64,000 bases of DNA, from positions 992,001-1,056,000 of the forward strand of contig NZ_WRPK01000001.1 of the NCBI RefSeq assembly GCF_009755815.1, given 5' to 3'. The position numbers were made by a program, and so were the translations under genes. Below the pieces are notes generated by a model, which did no database searches, was not told where the DNA came from, and saw only the letters and a program-made list of their open reading frames with translations. This stretch comes from Flavisphingomonas formosensis. GTDB taxonomy: Bacteria; Pseudomonadota; Alphaproteobacteria; Sphingomonadales; Sphingomonadaceae. This document shows, piece after piece, positions 34,179 to 42,776 of the stretch (position 1 is the stretch's first letter; each line of letters starts with the position of its first letter).

Positions 34179-34374
34179 GGGTGGTCGCGCCCCCGGCGCC
34201 GGCCGTGGTGGCGGGATTGCCGAGCGTGCCGATCGGGCTCGTCCCGATCGCGGCCGCATAGGCCAGGCGGCGCCGGCGCTGGTCGGCGCTGCGCTGGGTC
34301 AGATCGCCGCCGTCCGGCAGCTTCACAGCCTGCCGTTCCGGCATGGTAGGGATATCGGGCGTGCCCGTGCACAT
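34171..34374 (-). CDS. small phage structural-type protein
   Basis: A 67-residue product from the ATG at 34374 behind GGAGACG. It has DLTQRSADQRRRRLAYAAAIG, TSPIGTLGNPATT and ends in TTLG, a layout seen in small proteins encoded just before the portal in podoviruses, with a C-terminal LG. Its stop overlaps the portal start, so they are coupled. First gene of the head module; no terminase follows upstream. Confidence 0.6.
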   Translation of the reverse strand: MCTGTPDIPTMPERQAVKLPDGGDLTQRSADQRRRRLAYAAAIGTSPIGTLGNPATTAGAGGATTLG

Positions 34375-34522
34375 CGGCTCGTCTCCGTCGAAGATCACGA
34401 GCTGACGCTAGGATTGCTCCGGGGATTGCCGCGAATCGCCGAAGCAGGAACTGCGCCGAGAACTGGCGTGCGCGCCGCGCCTGTGCCAGCGTCGCCGCGA
34501 GACGGACGGGGAGGGAAGGCCG

Positions 34523-35530
34523 ATGACGAAGACCGCGACGCTATGGACGGCCGCGCTCGCGGCGCAGGCGCTGGTCGCGGCGTCCGCATTCGGCCAGGGC
34601 GCGACGGTTAGCTCCTTGCCGGAGCTCGCCCGCAAGACCGATGCGCTGAAGCCCGGCGAATGGATCTGGGCGCCGGGCATCGCGCCGTCCGGCCCGGTGC
34701 TCGTCTATGTCGATCTCTCGCGCCAGCGGGCGACCGTCTATCGCAACGGCGTGCGCATCGGCGTCAGCACCGTTTCCAGTGGCAAGCAGGGCTATGAGAC
34801 ACCCACCGGTGTCTTCACCATCCTGCAGAAGGATGCCGATCACCGATCGAGCAAATATAACAGCGCGCCCATGCCCTTCACCCAGCGGCTGACATGGGAC
34901 GGCGTCGCGCTCCACGCCGGTGGCCTGCCCGGCTATCCCGAAAGCCATGGCTGCGTGCACCTGCCGATGGCGTTCGCCAAGGCGCTGTTCGGGATTACCT
35001 CGCTGGGCGCGACCGTCGTTGTGGAGGGCAACGCCGTCAACCACGTTACGACGACCGACGCCAGCCTGCTCGTCCCGCCCACGCTCGGCGGCGCCGATGC
35101 GACGGCACAGCAGAGCCTCGACCGCGCGGAATATCGCTGGCAGCCAGAAAAGGCACCGACGGGGCCACTCACCATCATCATCTCCAAATCCGATCAGGCG
35201 ATCGTCGTGCTGCGCAATGGCGTCGAGATCGGGCGCAGCGTGGCGCGGATCAACGACGACGATCCGGGCAGCCATGTCATCAACCTGGCGCTCGGCAAGG
35301 ACGGCAAGCCGCACTGGATCTATGTCGGCCTGCCCGGCCATGACGGAGATGTAGGACGCGAGCTGGACGAGGCCGCGATCAACCGCGTGCTGATGCCGCG
35401 TGCCTTCTACGATGCGGTGAAGGCGGAGCTGCGTCCGGGAACCACGATCCTCGTCACCATGTCCAGCGTGGGCGAGGGCAATATGGGAGAGCAGCTGACC
35501 ATTCTCGACGCCGTCAATCCGCGTCCCTGA
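34523..35530 (+). CDS. L,D-transpeptidase (YkuD family)
   Basis: A 335-residue exported protein. A signal peptide (about residues 1-25, LWTAALAAQALVAASAFGQG) directs it to the periplasm. The YkuD catalytic domain is at about residues 55-170: VYVDLSRQRATVYRNG, TPTGVFTILQKDADH, and HAGGLPGYPESHGCVHLP, where the catalytic His, Ser and Cys lie. It makes 3-3 peptidoglycan crosslinks or links lipoprotein to the wall. The second half (ISKSDQAIVVLRNGVEIGR) looks like a second, degenerate YkuD-like fold. It starts 148 bp from the phage head module, which is divergent. Confidence 0.92.
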   Translation: MTKTATLWTAALAAQALVAASAFGQGATVSSLPELARKTDALKPGEWIWAPGIAPSGPVLVYVDLSRQRATVYRNGVRIGVSTVSSGKQGYETPTGVFTILQKDADHRSSKYNSAPMPFTQRLTWDGVALHAGGLPGYPESHGCVHLPMAFAKALFGITSLGATVVVEGNAVNHVTTTDASLLVPPTLGGADATAQQSLDRAEYRWQPEKAPTGPLTIIISKSDQAIVVLRNGVEIGRSVARINDDDPGSHVINLALGKDGKPHWIYVGLPGHDGDVGRELDEAAINRVLMPRAFYDAVKAELRPGTTILVTMSSVGEGNMGEQLTILDAVNPRP

Positions 35531-35541
35531 ACGGCGTTTGG

Positions 35542-35562
35542 GCATGCGTCTTCGGCGCATGC
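35542..35562 (+). terminator. stem-loop after the L,D-transpeptidase gene
   Basis: GCATGCG-TCTTCGG-CGCATGC, a 7-bp stem with a UUCG-type loop, 11 bases after the stop at 35530. There is no T run, so it is a Rho-independent-like barrier or a 3' stabiliser at best. Confidence 0.45.
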
Positions 35563-35675
35563 TCTGCTCCGACGCGGTCTCTCTACCTCTTTGGAAACGG
35601 ACCTCGGATGGATTAACCCATCCGCATGGTCATCGCTGCATTAGGGAGCGGGTGAGGTTCATCCTTAGAAACGGA

Positions 35676-35689
35676 TTGATCCAGATCGA
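35676..35689. promoter_or_regulatory. FNR/FixK-type box, TTGAT-CCAG-ATCGA
   Basis: One mismatch from the FNR/FixK consensus TTGAT-N4-ATCAA. It stands about 70 bp before the start of the Crp/Fnr gene at 35758, so it could be autoregulatory. Confidence 0.5.
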
Positions 35690-35757
35690 TTAATAGTCTC
35701 TTCAAGGCTGTTAAGGATCGTCCGGAAGAAGAAAGGAATAAACCGAGGGGGCAGCAT

Positions 35758-36537
35758 ATGAACAAGGCTTCGGAGCCGCCGGCCGGTGCGGATGGCTTGC
35801 TGCCGATCCGCATAACGGAACTGGCGGACCTCAGCACGACGGAGATGGCAGCGCTCCGTGGCCTGGCGGATCGGTTCGCGACGCACGCCCGACACGCGAT
35901 CATCCGCCAGGAAGGCGAGATGCCGCCGGGCCTCTTCTTTCTGCTCGAAGGCTGGGCGGTGAGCAGCGTCACCCTGGCCGACGGCAGCCGACAACTGCTC
36001 AAGCTGCATGTGCCCGGCGATCTCATGGGCGCGCCCAGCCTGCCGCTGTCGCGCGCTGCGGAAACGCTGATCGCGCTGACGGACGTGAGTGTCGCCCAGG
36101 TTTCGCTGGAGGCGCTGGGGGAGATCTTCGTGCAGCATCCTCGCCTCGGCGCCTTGTTCTTCCTGAGCGCGCAGGAGGAACGGGTGCTGCTGATGGATCG
36201 GCTCACCGGCATGGGGCGGCTCGATGCGCGGCACCGTATCGCCTGGCTGTTCGTCCATCTGCACGAACGGCTGCGGCTCGTGGCGAGCGGAATGGGGGCC
36301 GCCTTCGATCTGCCGCTGACGCAGGAACAGCTCGGCGATCTGCTCGGGCTGACCGCGGTGCACGTCAATCGCACGCTGCGCAGCCTCGATGCGGAGGGAT
36401 ATCTGAAGCGCGAACGCGGGCATATTGAGATATTGCGCTATGACGATCTGAAGCGGCTGGCCGCCCTGCCGCCGCGCACCGTGCGACGCAATCTCTCCTG
36501 GCTTCCTCCGTCCAGGCCGTCGCGCCCGGGCCGCTGA
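35758..36537 (+). CDS. Crp/Fnr-family transcriptional regulator
   Basis: A 259-residue regulator. The cyclic-nucleotide-binding-like domain spans about residues 45-135 (IIRQEGEMPPGLFFLLEGWAV, LLKLHVPGDLMG), a long dimer helix follows, and the winged HTH is LTQEQLGDLLGLTAVHVNRTLRSLDAEGYL. The protein has no cysteine at all, so it cannot hold an Fe-S cluster and is more like FixK than FNR. It may be activated by protein level or a ligand. A near-consensus TTGAT-N4-ATCGA box lies in its own upstream region. Confidence 0.9.
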   Translation: MNKASEPPAGADGLLPIRITELADLSTTEMAALRGLADRFATHARHAIIRQEGEMPPGLFFLLEGWAVSSVTLADGSRQLLKLHVPGDLMGAPSLPLSRAAETLIALTDVSVAQVSLEALGEIFVQHPRLGALFFLSAQEERVLLMDRLTGMGRLDARHRIAWLFVHLHERLRLVASGMGAAFDLPLTQEQLGDLLGLTAVHVNRTLRSLDAEGYLKRERGHIEILRYDDLKRLAALPPRTVRRNLSWLPPSRPSRPGR

Positions 36538-36561
36538 GTATCCCGCGCCCGAGCCGATCCG

Positions 36562-37068
36562 TCAGCCCGGCCCTCGCACGAATGCGTCCGGTATCTCGTA
36601 GCGTTCGGGCCCGATCGTCACCACCGTGATGTCCGGTTCCTTGCGAACGCCGCGGACGAGATAGTCGCTGGATCCGTCAGCCCGGTTCACGTCCGCACCG
36701 AGGACGATCCCGCTGGCATCGAAAAACACTGTGCGGGTGCGGGAATCCGGCCAGATCACGGTGACGTCCGCGCCGCCGCCGGGCTTGCGCACCACGCCGG
36801 CCGGGCAGTTGCGCACCGGCCGGCCGTCGGCGCCTGCGCAGGGCAGCCATGTGATCGCGCTGAAGCGGCGTCCCGGAATCGCGGTGCCGTTTCCGACTGC
36901 CTCGCCGTCCCCGTCCTGCGCAGCCAGATCGTCGGCGGCATTGGCGGGCGGATCCAGACGGATGGAAAGCTTCGGCAGATCCGCGCCCGGCCCGCTGGAT
37001 GCATCGCCGCTTCCGCATCCGCCCAGCATGGCGAGCAGGATCAGCGTCGCAATCGCTCCGTCGCGCAC
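36562..37068 (-). CDS. small lipoprotein, unknown function
   Basis: About 168 residues with a GTG start at 37068 following AAGGGGGCGG. The signal peptide ends in a lipobox, LGGCGSG, so the mature protein is anchored by Cys about 17. The mature part is beta-rich (DVTVIWPDSRTRTVFFDASG, PDITVVTIGPERYEIPDAF) and looks like a single small domain of periplasmic proteins. The region between about 37069 and 37340 separates it from the next gene. No family named. Confidence 0.7.
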   Translation of the reverse strand: MRDGAIATLILLAMLGGCGSGDASSGPGADLPKLSIRLDPPANAADDLAAQDGDGEAVGNGTAIPGRRFSAITWLPCAGADGRPVRNCPAGVVRKPGGGADVTVIWPDSRTRTVFFDASGIVLGADVNRADGSSDYLVRGVRKEPDITVVTIGPERYEIPDAFVRGPG

Positions 37069-37340
37069 TGCCGCCCCCTTGGCCGAATCGCACGGGAACG
37101 GGGGTCGCACGCCGCTTCGCGGCTGACAACGGCTCGCATGAGCGGTGCGCGCCTCTTTGGGGGCAGTGCCTGTGGCGTGCCCCGCCCCTGATCGTTCATC
37201 CGAGGTTGTCAACGCTTTCCTAAAGGGGCGGCTATCGCGCTGCGGTGCGAAGCCGATCCTCCGCCGGCGGTGGGGAGACGGCCGGCGGAACCCCGCTGCC
37301 CTGTCTCCCGTTCGCTGGCTATCAAGCACGGGAGTGGATT

Positions 37341-38105
37341 ATGCGAAGGGGAATGGTGCTGGCGGGGCTGGTGCTCGGGCTTGCCGGCTGCTCGGATCGG
37401 CAGGTGGGCAAGGATGCCGCACAGCCGGCCGAATCCGCCCTGTCGAACGATGTCGCCGCCGCTTCCAACGCCTTGCTCGCTTCGGCGCCCGTGGATTCCG
37501 CCTGCGCCAGCCAGATCGGCGTCGCGGCGACGGTCTGCGCCGATCCTGCGCTGGCGCGCATGGACAAGGAGGTCGCGCGCCTGTTCGGCCTCGTCCGTTC
37601 CGGCCCGTCGGTGACGCCGGACATGGTGCCGGCGCTCGATCAGGCCCAGCGTAACTGGACGCTCGAGCGCGATCGCTGCGGCACCGGAGATGTCGCGAAA
37701 AACTGTCTGGTGGCGAGCTATGTCGGCCGCATCGACGATCTGCGCAGCAATTATGCCGATGCCCGCGCCGCCCCCGATCCGGCCGCGGCTGACGACGGCA
37801 CGGGCGAAGCGGACGGTACGCCGCCGCGTCCGGCGTCCAGCGGACCTTTCACGGTCAAGTGCAAGGGCATGACCGAGCCGATCCACGCCGTCTTCGTGAA
37901 TGTGGATCCCGATCTGGTGCGGCTGCGCTGGGATCAGGATGCGCTGATCATGACGCAGGAGCCCGCTGCTTCCGGTGTGCGCTACACGGGCAAGGGCAGC
38001 GCCGGCGACTATGTCTTCTGGACGAAGGGCAGCTCTGCACAGTTTACCCGGCCGCGCGAGAAGGCCGTGTCGTGCACGATGGAACCCGAAACGCCCGCGT
38101 CCTGA
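37341..38105 (+). CDS. lipoprotein with LprI-like and MliC-like domains (lysozyme inhibitor type)
   Basis: About 254 residues from the ATG at 37341. Lipobox LAGCSD marks a lipoprotein. The N-terminal half has a DUF1311/LprI pattern (ACASQIGVAATVCADPALARMD, LDQAQRNWTLERDRCG) with paired cysteines. The C-terminal half (FTVKCKGMTEPIHAVFVN, ALIMTQEPAASGVRY, AVSCT) matches MliC-type inhibitors of C-type lysozyme. It would protect the wall against lysozymes. Relevant here because phage-type lysozyme domains occur at 49.4 kb. Confidence 0.8.
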   Translation: MRRGMVLAGLVLGLAGCSDRQVGKDAAQPAESALSNDVAAASNALLASAPVDSACASQIGVAATVCADPALARMDKEVARLFGLVRSGPSVTPDMVPALDQAQRNWTLERDRCGTGDVAKNCLVASYVGRIDDLRSNYADARAAPDPAAADDGTGEADGTPPRPASSGPFTVKCKGMTEPIHAVFVNVDPDLVRLRWDQDALIMTQEPAASGVRYTGKGSAGDYVFWTKGSSAQFTRPREKAVSCTMEPETPAS

Positions 38106-38181
38106 TCGGCGGCTTTTGGGGCGGTTTGCGATCTGAAGCCCGTCCCCTTCAGAGGGGGGGCGCGAACGATCGGAAACCGTC

Positions 38182-38679
38182 CTAGCGCACGCGCTGCAGC
38201 ACGCGTTCCGCCGTCACCGTGCCGCCATTCACCTCGTAGCTGGAGGACATGATCAGCCGGTCCCCTTCCACGCGGAAGCCGCGCGTCTGATCGGTGTTGA
38301 GATAGGTGGGCACGTTGCCGCCCTCGACATGCATGGTCCAGCGTCCCCGCGCCGGATCCACCGTGTAATGGCCGTAATACGAGCAATACCAGGCGGGCTG
38401 GCAGGCATCCAGCCCGGTGCTGACCGTCGGGCCGGTCGGGTTCGGCGGATTGCGCATGATGTTGATCGAGGCGATGCCCTCCGGCCCGAACTGGAAGATG
38501 CCGGACGGGTTCTGGCCGAACGGATAGACCGGCGATCCGCCTGCGGGCGTGTCGGAATAGGCCACCAGTCGCCAGGTGCCGACCAGCGGCGATCCCGCAT
38601 CGCTTCCTTGCGGCGCTGCGCCGGCGCTCCCGGCGGCGGCGATCAGGCCGATGGCGAGAAAGGGAGCGGCGATCTTCAT
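38182..38679 (-). CDS. lipocalin-like exported protein
   Basis: About 165 residues from the ATG at 38679 with a signal peptide (IAAPFLAIGLIAAAGSAGAA). The mature part has LVGTWRLVAYSDTPAGG and FRVEGDRLIMSSSYEVNGGT, the pattern of a lipocalin-like domain that binds small hydrophobic ligands. The frame is also open to 38802 but that part is not coding-like. The gene is convergent with the lysozyme-inhibitor-like lipoprotein gene, with 76 bp between the two stops. Confidence 0.75.
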   Translation of the reverse strand: MKIAAPFLAIGLIAAAGSAGAAPQGSDAGSPLVGTWRLVAYSDTPAGGSPVYPFGQNPSGIFQFGPEGIASINIMRNPPNPTGPTVSTGLDACQPAWYCSYYGHYTVDPARGRWTMHVEGGNVPTYLNTDQTRGFRVEGDRLIMSSSYEVNGGTVTAERVLQRVR

Positions 38680-38863
38680 GGCGATGTCCTTTCGCAGGGG
38701 CTGCCCCATCCTGCCCGCCCATCGCGCCCGCCGCAATCCCGGCTGACCTCTCGGGAGAAAGAGGAGAGCGAGCGCACGGTGCGTATCTCGTCCCTTCGCC
38801 ATTTACGCCGCCAAAATACATCTATAGATAGTACAATTGAACCTGAGGGGGAGCACTGGCTTC

Positions 38864-39358
38864 ATGACGATGAAGGATCTGCACGGCGAGATCACCGATT
38901 TCCTCGACGCCTATTTCGATGCCTGGAACGTCTATGATGCGGATCGCATGCGGGCGTTGTGGGACACGGACGAGGACCAGGCCATCTATCTGGCCGAGGA
39001 GTGCGAACCGCATATCGGCTGGGACGCGATCAACGGCTATTGGGGCGTCGATCGCACGCGGGCGGAACGGCTGCTCACCTGGCGGGATCTCACCGCGATC
39101 CAGGCCGGCGCGGACGTCGCCATCGCCTTCTTCCATTGCAACTGGAGCACCTATCTGCCCGGCAACCGCCTCTATCCCAAGCCGTTCGGCGGCCCGGTGC
39201 GGATCAGCATGGTGCTGCGCCGCAAGCCCGGCGGCTGGAAGGCGATCCACTATATCGAGGCGCCGCTCGCTTCGCTGATCCAGATCCGCAAGGCGCATGA
39301 GGACGCCGTCGATCCGGCCCTCCACGCGCGTCTGGCTGCGAAGGGCGTCATTTATTGA
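38864..39358 (+). CDS. NTF2-like (SnoaL-type) protein
   Basis: A 164-residue soluble protein from the ATG at 38864. DFLDAYFDAWNVYDADRMRALWD at the start and FFHCNWSTYLPGNRLYPKPFGGPVRISMVLRR plus GGWKAIHYIEAPL at the end fit the cone-shaped NTF2-like fold. Such proteins are ketosteroid-isomerase-like, adaptors or degradation enzymes; which is not visible. GAGGGGGAG lies upstream of the start; an upstream TTG at 38837 also gives an open frame. Confidence 0.75.
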   Translation: MTMKDLHGEITDFLDAYFDAWNVYDADRMRALWDTDEDQAIYLAEECEPHIGWDAINGYWGVDRTRAERLLTWRDLTAIQAGADVAIAFFHCNWSTYLPGNRLYPKPFGGPVRISMVLRRKPGGWKAIHYIEAPLASLIQIRKAHEDAVDPALHARLAAKGVIY

Positions 39359-39389
39359 ATGCAGGGGGATGGTGTTGGCGCGCTGCTTG

Positions 39390-40868
39390 TTAACGGATCC
39401 AGAAATTGAGCCGTTCCATCTCGCTTGAGACCATCGCCTTGCCCTCTTCGATCGAGATTTGAGACGGTCGGAGGAGATAGTCTACTGCCTTGCCGATCGG
39501 GCCGACAATGCGATCCGTCATCTCCTTGAGCGCGGGTGACGTGAGGTCGGATGCTCCTCCCATGTGGGGCTTCAGCTTTATTGAAGCGAAGCTTGCAGCA
39601 GTTCGCAGGCCGAACTTGATCTTTTCGGCCCAGCGCTCGCTGGTCGGCATATGCGCGCGGATCTCGATGCGTTCCTGGTCGGCTCCATCAAGGTACCGTT
39701 CGACGTAGATGCCCTTCTCATGGTTGCGCAGAAAATCGATATGGCGGTTTTTCGCGTCCTCAAGCGCAATCTCCCGCCGTTCGCCGTTCAAGGCCTTGGC
39801 GGCTGCGATATTAACGTGAAATCGTCTGACCGCGTCCGCCATCGGTTTACTGGTAATCAGGGTAACGATCTCGTCCCAGGCAATGCGGTCGGCTTGCGGC
39901 AGCAAAGAACTGTGGCTTGCGTCGCGATAGACGCTGAATGCTCGGTTGGAGAGTGCCCCCATACGGATATCATTGGCTTCCTTGTCGAAGCTGCATTCCT
40001 GAGTGAAATAGGAAGATATGCGTGCATCGAAGGCGTTGAAGAGCATGCCGTAAACGCAGAAATCCATCCAATCACGAATAATATCTGCATGTTCTCTAAA
40101 GATATCTCTGCGCCTCATCCAGTGAGATCTTCGTGACTTCGGCAGATCGGAGTTCATGAATTCCTCAAGAGAGCTACGAATTGATTGAATCTTTTCGTCA
40201 TTGGCTCCGCGGCGCATTGCGCGATCCAAGGCCATGCTGATATATCTTGAGAAGATAAGTGAATAATCCTGCGATAACATATTCGTTTCGAGATAAACGA
40301 ACTCGACAGCCGTATTGACGCGCGGCTCGAAGTAGGATCGCATCATTTGTGTGAACTGGAAGATTCGCGGGTTGGATTTTTCCAGAGCCTTTGCGGCCGC
40401 CTCATCATCTCCCAGATATACGGCAGCCATGCCTTTTATCATGTCCGTGGAGCTGCTGCCGGCGTCAGCGCTCTCGCTGATCTGTACCAATTCCCGCGGC
40501 GGCAGGCCTTCCTGCTTTTCCTTGAGGACGGAACTGCGATAGGCATCGACGAACGCGCTATATCCCCGAAAGCCGTTCCGCCTCCGGTACTGATCCTCCA
40601 GCCCGACTTTGAAGAGTTGCAACGGGACGCCGTTGATTTTCCGATATGTCTCCAGCGGCTGTCTCGCGCCGAGATGTATCTCGCTTATGAGGCTTTGAAA
40701 TGCGGGAGAATCAGCCAGATCATTTGCAGGAACGATGATATCGTAACCGAACAGGAGCGCGATAAGTGTCTCGCTTCGGGCATGTGCGGTATCCACCGAG
40801 CGATCGAGTGGCCGGTCATTTTGGAAGCGCGAACTATCAAGTGTCTGCAGGATCGTCCGAATCGGCAT
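39390..40868 (-). CDS. hypothetical 492-residue protein in lower-GC DNA
   Basis: A full-length, uninterrupted protein with no signal peptide or membrane segment. It starts with MPIRTILQTLDSSRFQNDRP and contains helical stretches (DADRAMRRGANDEKIQSIRS-like, YSLIFSRYISMALDRAMRR, HWMRRRDIFREHADIIRDWM) and FLRNHEKGIYVERYLDGADQ. The DNA is visibly richer in A/T and uses rarer codons than its neighbours, and the gene stands beside repeat DNA at 41.1 kb. I recognise no family. It could be an accessory or defence gene. Confidence 0.65.
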   Translation of the reverse strand: MPIRTILQTLDSSRFQNDRPLDRSVDTAHARSETLIALLFGYDIIVPANDLADSPAFQSLISEIHLGARQPLETYRKINGVPLQLFKVGLEDQYRRRNGFRGYSAFVDAYRSSVLKEKQEGLPPRELVQISESADAGSSSTDMIKGMAAVYLGDDEAAAKALEKSNPRIFQFTQMMRSYFEPRVNTAVEFVYLETNMLSQDYSLIFSRYISMALDRAMRRGANDEKIQSIRSSLEEFMNSDLPKSRRSHWMRRRDIFREHADIIRDWMDFCVYGMLFNAFDARISSYFTQECSFDKEANDIRMGALSNRAFSVYRDASHSSLLPQADRIAWDEIVTLITSKPMADAVRRFHVNIAAAKALNGERREIALEDAKNRHIDFLRNHEKGIYVERYLDGADQERIEIRAHMPTSERWAEKIKFGLRTAASFASIKLKPHMGGASDLTSPALKEMTDRIVGPIGKAVDYLLRPSQISIEEGKAMVSSEMERLNFWIR

Positions 40869-41299
40869 AGAAGATATCCCCCTTCTCTATGCGTGCAGAG
40901 CCCGTGCCCACTATGTCTGTGGCAGGTACTGATTCGAAACAGCTTTTTCTTTCGATTTGGCGGATTTCGGTTGTCGGTGTCTTCGGGTTTGCGCCCGTAG
41001 CACCACGTCAGCGTTCCGCTTTGCGCGGCGCGAGGTCGATCCGCGCCTTTTCCCTGATCCGGCCGCCGGCCTCGCTGCCGAGCTTCGCTGCGTGCGGTCA
41101 GCTCGCCGGCATCGGACAGCTGCCCGCCGCGCCGCGCCAGATATCGTCATCCCGGCTCAGCGAGACGTCCGCTCCGCTGATCCTGACGTTCGCCAGGATG
41201 ACGGGAAAGAAATCGTCATGTGCATCCCATAGGCCTGTCGAGCATGAGGCTAACCGCTTATGTCGGCGAGCGAAAGTGGCGAAGCGACCTGCGGCCGGC
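40869..41299. repeat. 431-bp intergenic region with dispersed repeat, copy B
   Basis: No gene supported. It contains a repeat at about 41137-41215 that resembles copy A at 21862-21955 (TTCGCCAGGATGACGGGAAAGAAA). The half nearer 40870 is transitional in composition and holds the promoter region of the 492-residue gene. Confidence 0.45.
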
Positions 41300-41719
41300 T
41301 CATCGCCATGGGGACATGTCCACCACCTCGCCATCCTCCTTCACGAAGGCGTCCGGCACCCGCTCCAGAAGATCGAACACCCTTTCGGACGGACGGCACA
41401 GCCGGGCCCCCCTGGGTGTCCGCACGATCGGCCGGTTGACCAGGATCGGGTGCGCCAGCATCGCGTCGAGGATCGCTCCATCGTCCGCCGCCGGATCGGT
41501 GAGCCCCAACTCGGCTGCCGGCGTGCCCTTCTCGCGCAGTATGTCGCGCGGCCGGGCGCCCATGGCCGCGAGCAGTTCCTCCAGTAGCGCGCGCGTCCAG
41601 CCCGTCTGCAGATAGTCGATCACCGTCGGCCGGTATCCCGCCGCCTCGATCATCGCGAGGGCGTTGCGCGACGTGCCGCAGGCCGGGTTGTGATAGATGG
41701 TGACGGGAAAGTCGCTCAT
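41300..41719 (-). CDS. arsC: arsenate reductase, ArsC (glutaredoxin/thioredoxin-coupled type)
   Basis: A 139-residue ArsC. The catalytic Cys is in YHNPACGTSRNAL (about residue 14) and the anion-binding Arg residues are in HPILVNRPIVRTPRGARL and CRPSERV near the end. It reduces arsenate to arsenite. It is the last gene of the operon arsI-arsR-aqpS-arsC; its start ATG overlaps the aqpS stop (ATGA at 41716-41719). Arsenite made here would leave through AqpS. Confidence 0.95.
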   Translation of the reverse strand: MSDFPVTIYHNPACGTSRNALAMIEAAGYRPTVIDYLQTGWTRALLEELLAAMGARPRDILREKGTPAAELGLTDPAADDGAILDAMLAHPILVNRPIVRTPRGARLCRPSERVFDLLERVPDAFVKEDGEVVDMSPWR

Positions 41720-42417
41720 GCCGGACGCGCCTCTCTGTAGAGCCAGGTGAATAGGGTCCAGCCGGCCAGGGCACCGGCAATCTGCGCCGCGATGAACGCC
41801 GGCGCGCTGGCCGGAGCAATGCCGGAAAATGTCGCGGTGAGGCAGCGTGCCACCGTCACCGCCGGATTGGCGAAGGCGGTCGAGGCGGTGAACCAATAGG
41901 CCGCCACGATGTAGAAGCCGACTGCAATGGAGACGAATCCGGGCCGAGCGCGGGACACGCCGAGGATGGTGCCGATCAGCCCGAAGGTCGCGACGAACTC
42001 GGAAAGGGCCATCGCCGGCCCATCGCGATGCGTGGCGGAAAATTCGATCGGCGGGCGCGCGAACATCAGATGCGCCGTGATCGTGCCAGCGATTGCGCCG
42101 GCAGTCTGCGCCGCCGCATAAGCGATGGCAGCGCGTCCATCGATGTCGCGCCGCAGCCAGGCGACCAGCGTGACCGCCGGATTGAGATGCGCGCCCGATA
42201 TCGGGCCGAGGCTTTCGATCAGCACCACCAGTCCGGCGCCGGTCGCGATCGCGTTGACGAGCAGCGCGATCGCGACATTGCCGCCCGCCAGCCGCTCACC
42301 CATGATCCCCGACCCGACGACTATGGCGAGCAGCAATGCCGTGCCCAGCGCCTCGGCGGCCAGCCTGCGCTCGTACCGAATCCTCTGGAGCGGACCATCA
42401 GGCGCGGCCGCGCTCAT
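41716..42417 (-). CDS. aqpS: aquaglyceroporin AqpS-like arsenite channel
   Basis: A 233-residue MIP channel with six helices and the two pore loops HLNPAVT and FANPAVT. The start at 42417 is chosen because it overlaps the arsR stop (ATGA); 42423 is also in frame. It lies between arsR and arsC as in the arsR-aqpS-arsC operon of Sinorhizobium meliloti, where AqpS exports arsenite formed by ArsC, replacing ArsB. It can also let glycerol or other metalloids pass. Confidence 0.92.
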   Translation of the reverse strand: MSAAAPDGPLQRIRYERRLAAEALGTALLLAIVVGSGIMGERLAGGNVAIALLVNAIATGAGLVVLIESLGPISGAHLNPAVTLVAWLRRDIDGRAAIAYAAAQTAGAIAGTITAHLMFARPPIEFSATHRDGPAMALSEFVATFGLIGTILGVSRARPGFVSIAVGFYIVAAYWFTASTAFANPAVTVARCLTATFSGIAPASAPAFIAAQIAGALAGWTLFTWLYREARPA

Positions 42418-42776
42418 CCGCATGGTGTTTCGAGCGCGGCGCAGCAGGCCGCGGCTTGCGCGATATCGCTCAGCGGCGCGCAGATTTCCGGGCGGCCCGC
42501 GCAGCAATCCGCCATCAGGAAAGCCAGCAGGTCGCGCATGCCGTCATAATCGGCGAGATAGATGATCGAACGTCCTTCGCGCCGGGAGCGGATCAGCCCG
42601 GCATGCGTCAGGATGGTGAGATGGGTGGAAAGCGTGCTCGGCACCGCGCCGATCTCCCGCGCGATCTCCCCGGCCGGCACGCCCGCTTCGCCTGCGCGTA
42701 TGAGCATGCGGAAGGCGCCGAGGCGGCTCGGATGGGCGAGGGCGGAGAGCGCCTCGACTGCCGCGGGAATCTGCAT
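42414..42776 (-). CDS. arsR: ArsR-family metalloregulator
   Basis: A 120-residue winged-helix repressor. The HTH is IAREIGAVPSTLSTHLTILTHAGLI. Cys residues are placed at the C-terminus (DCCAGRPEIC and AACCAALETPCG), a location seen in arsenic sensors that use C-terminal thiols rather than the classical ELCVCDL motif. Its start is shared with the arsI stop (TGATG). It probably binds the dyad region upstream of arsI (43249-43286) and is released by arsenite or methylarsenite. Confidence 0.92.
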   Translation of the reverse strand: MQIPAAVEALSALAHPSRLGAFRMLIRAGEAGVPAGEIAREIGAVPSTLSTHLTILTHAGLIRSRREGRSIIYLADYDGMRDLLAFLMADCCAGRPEICAPLSDIAQAAACCAALETPCG

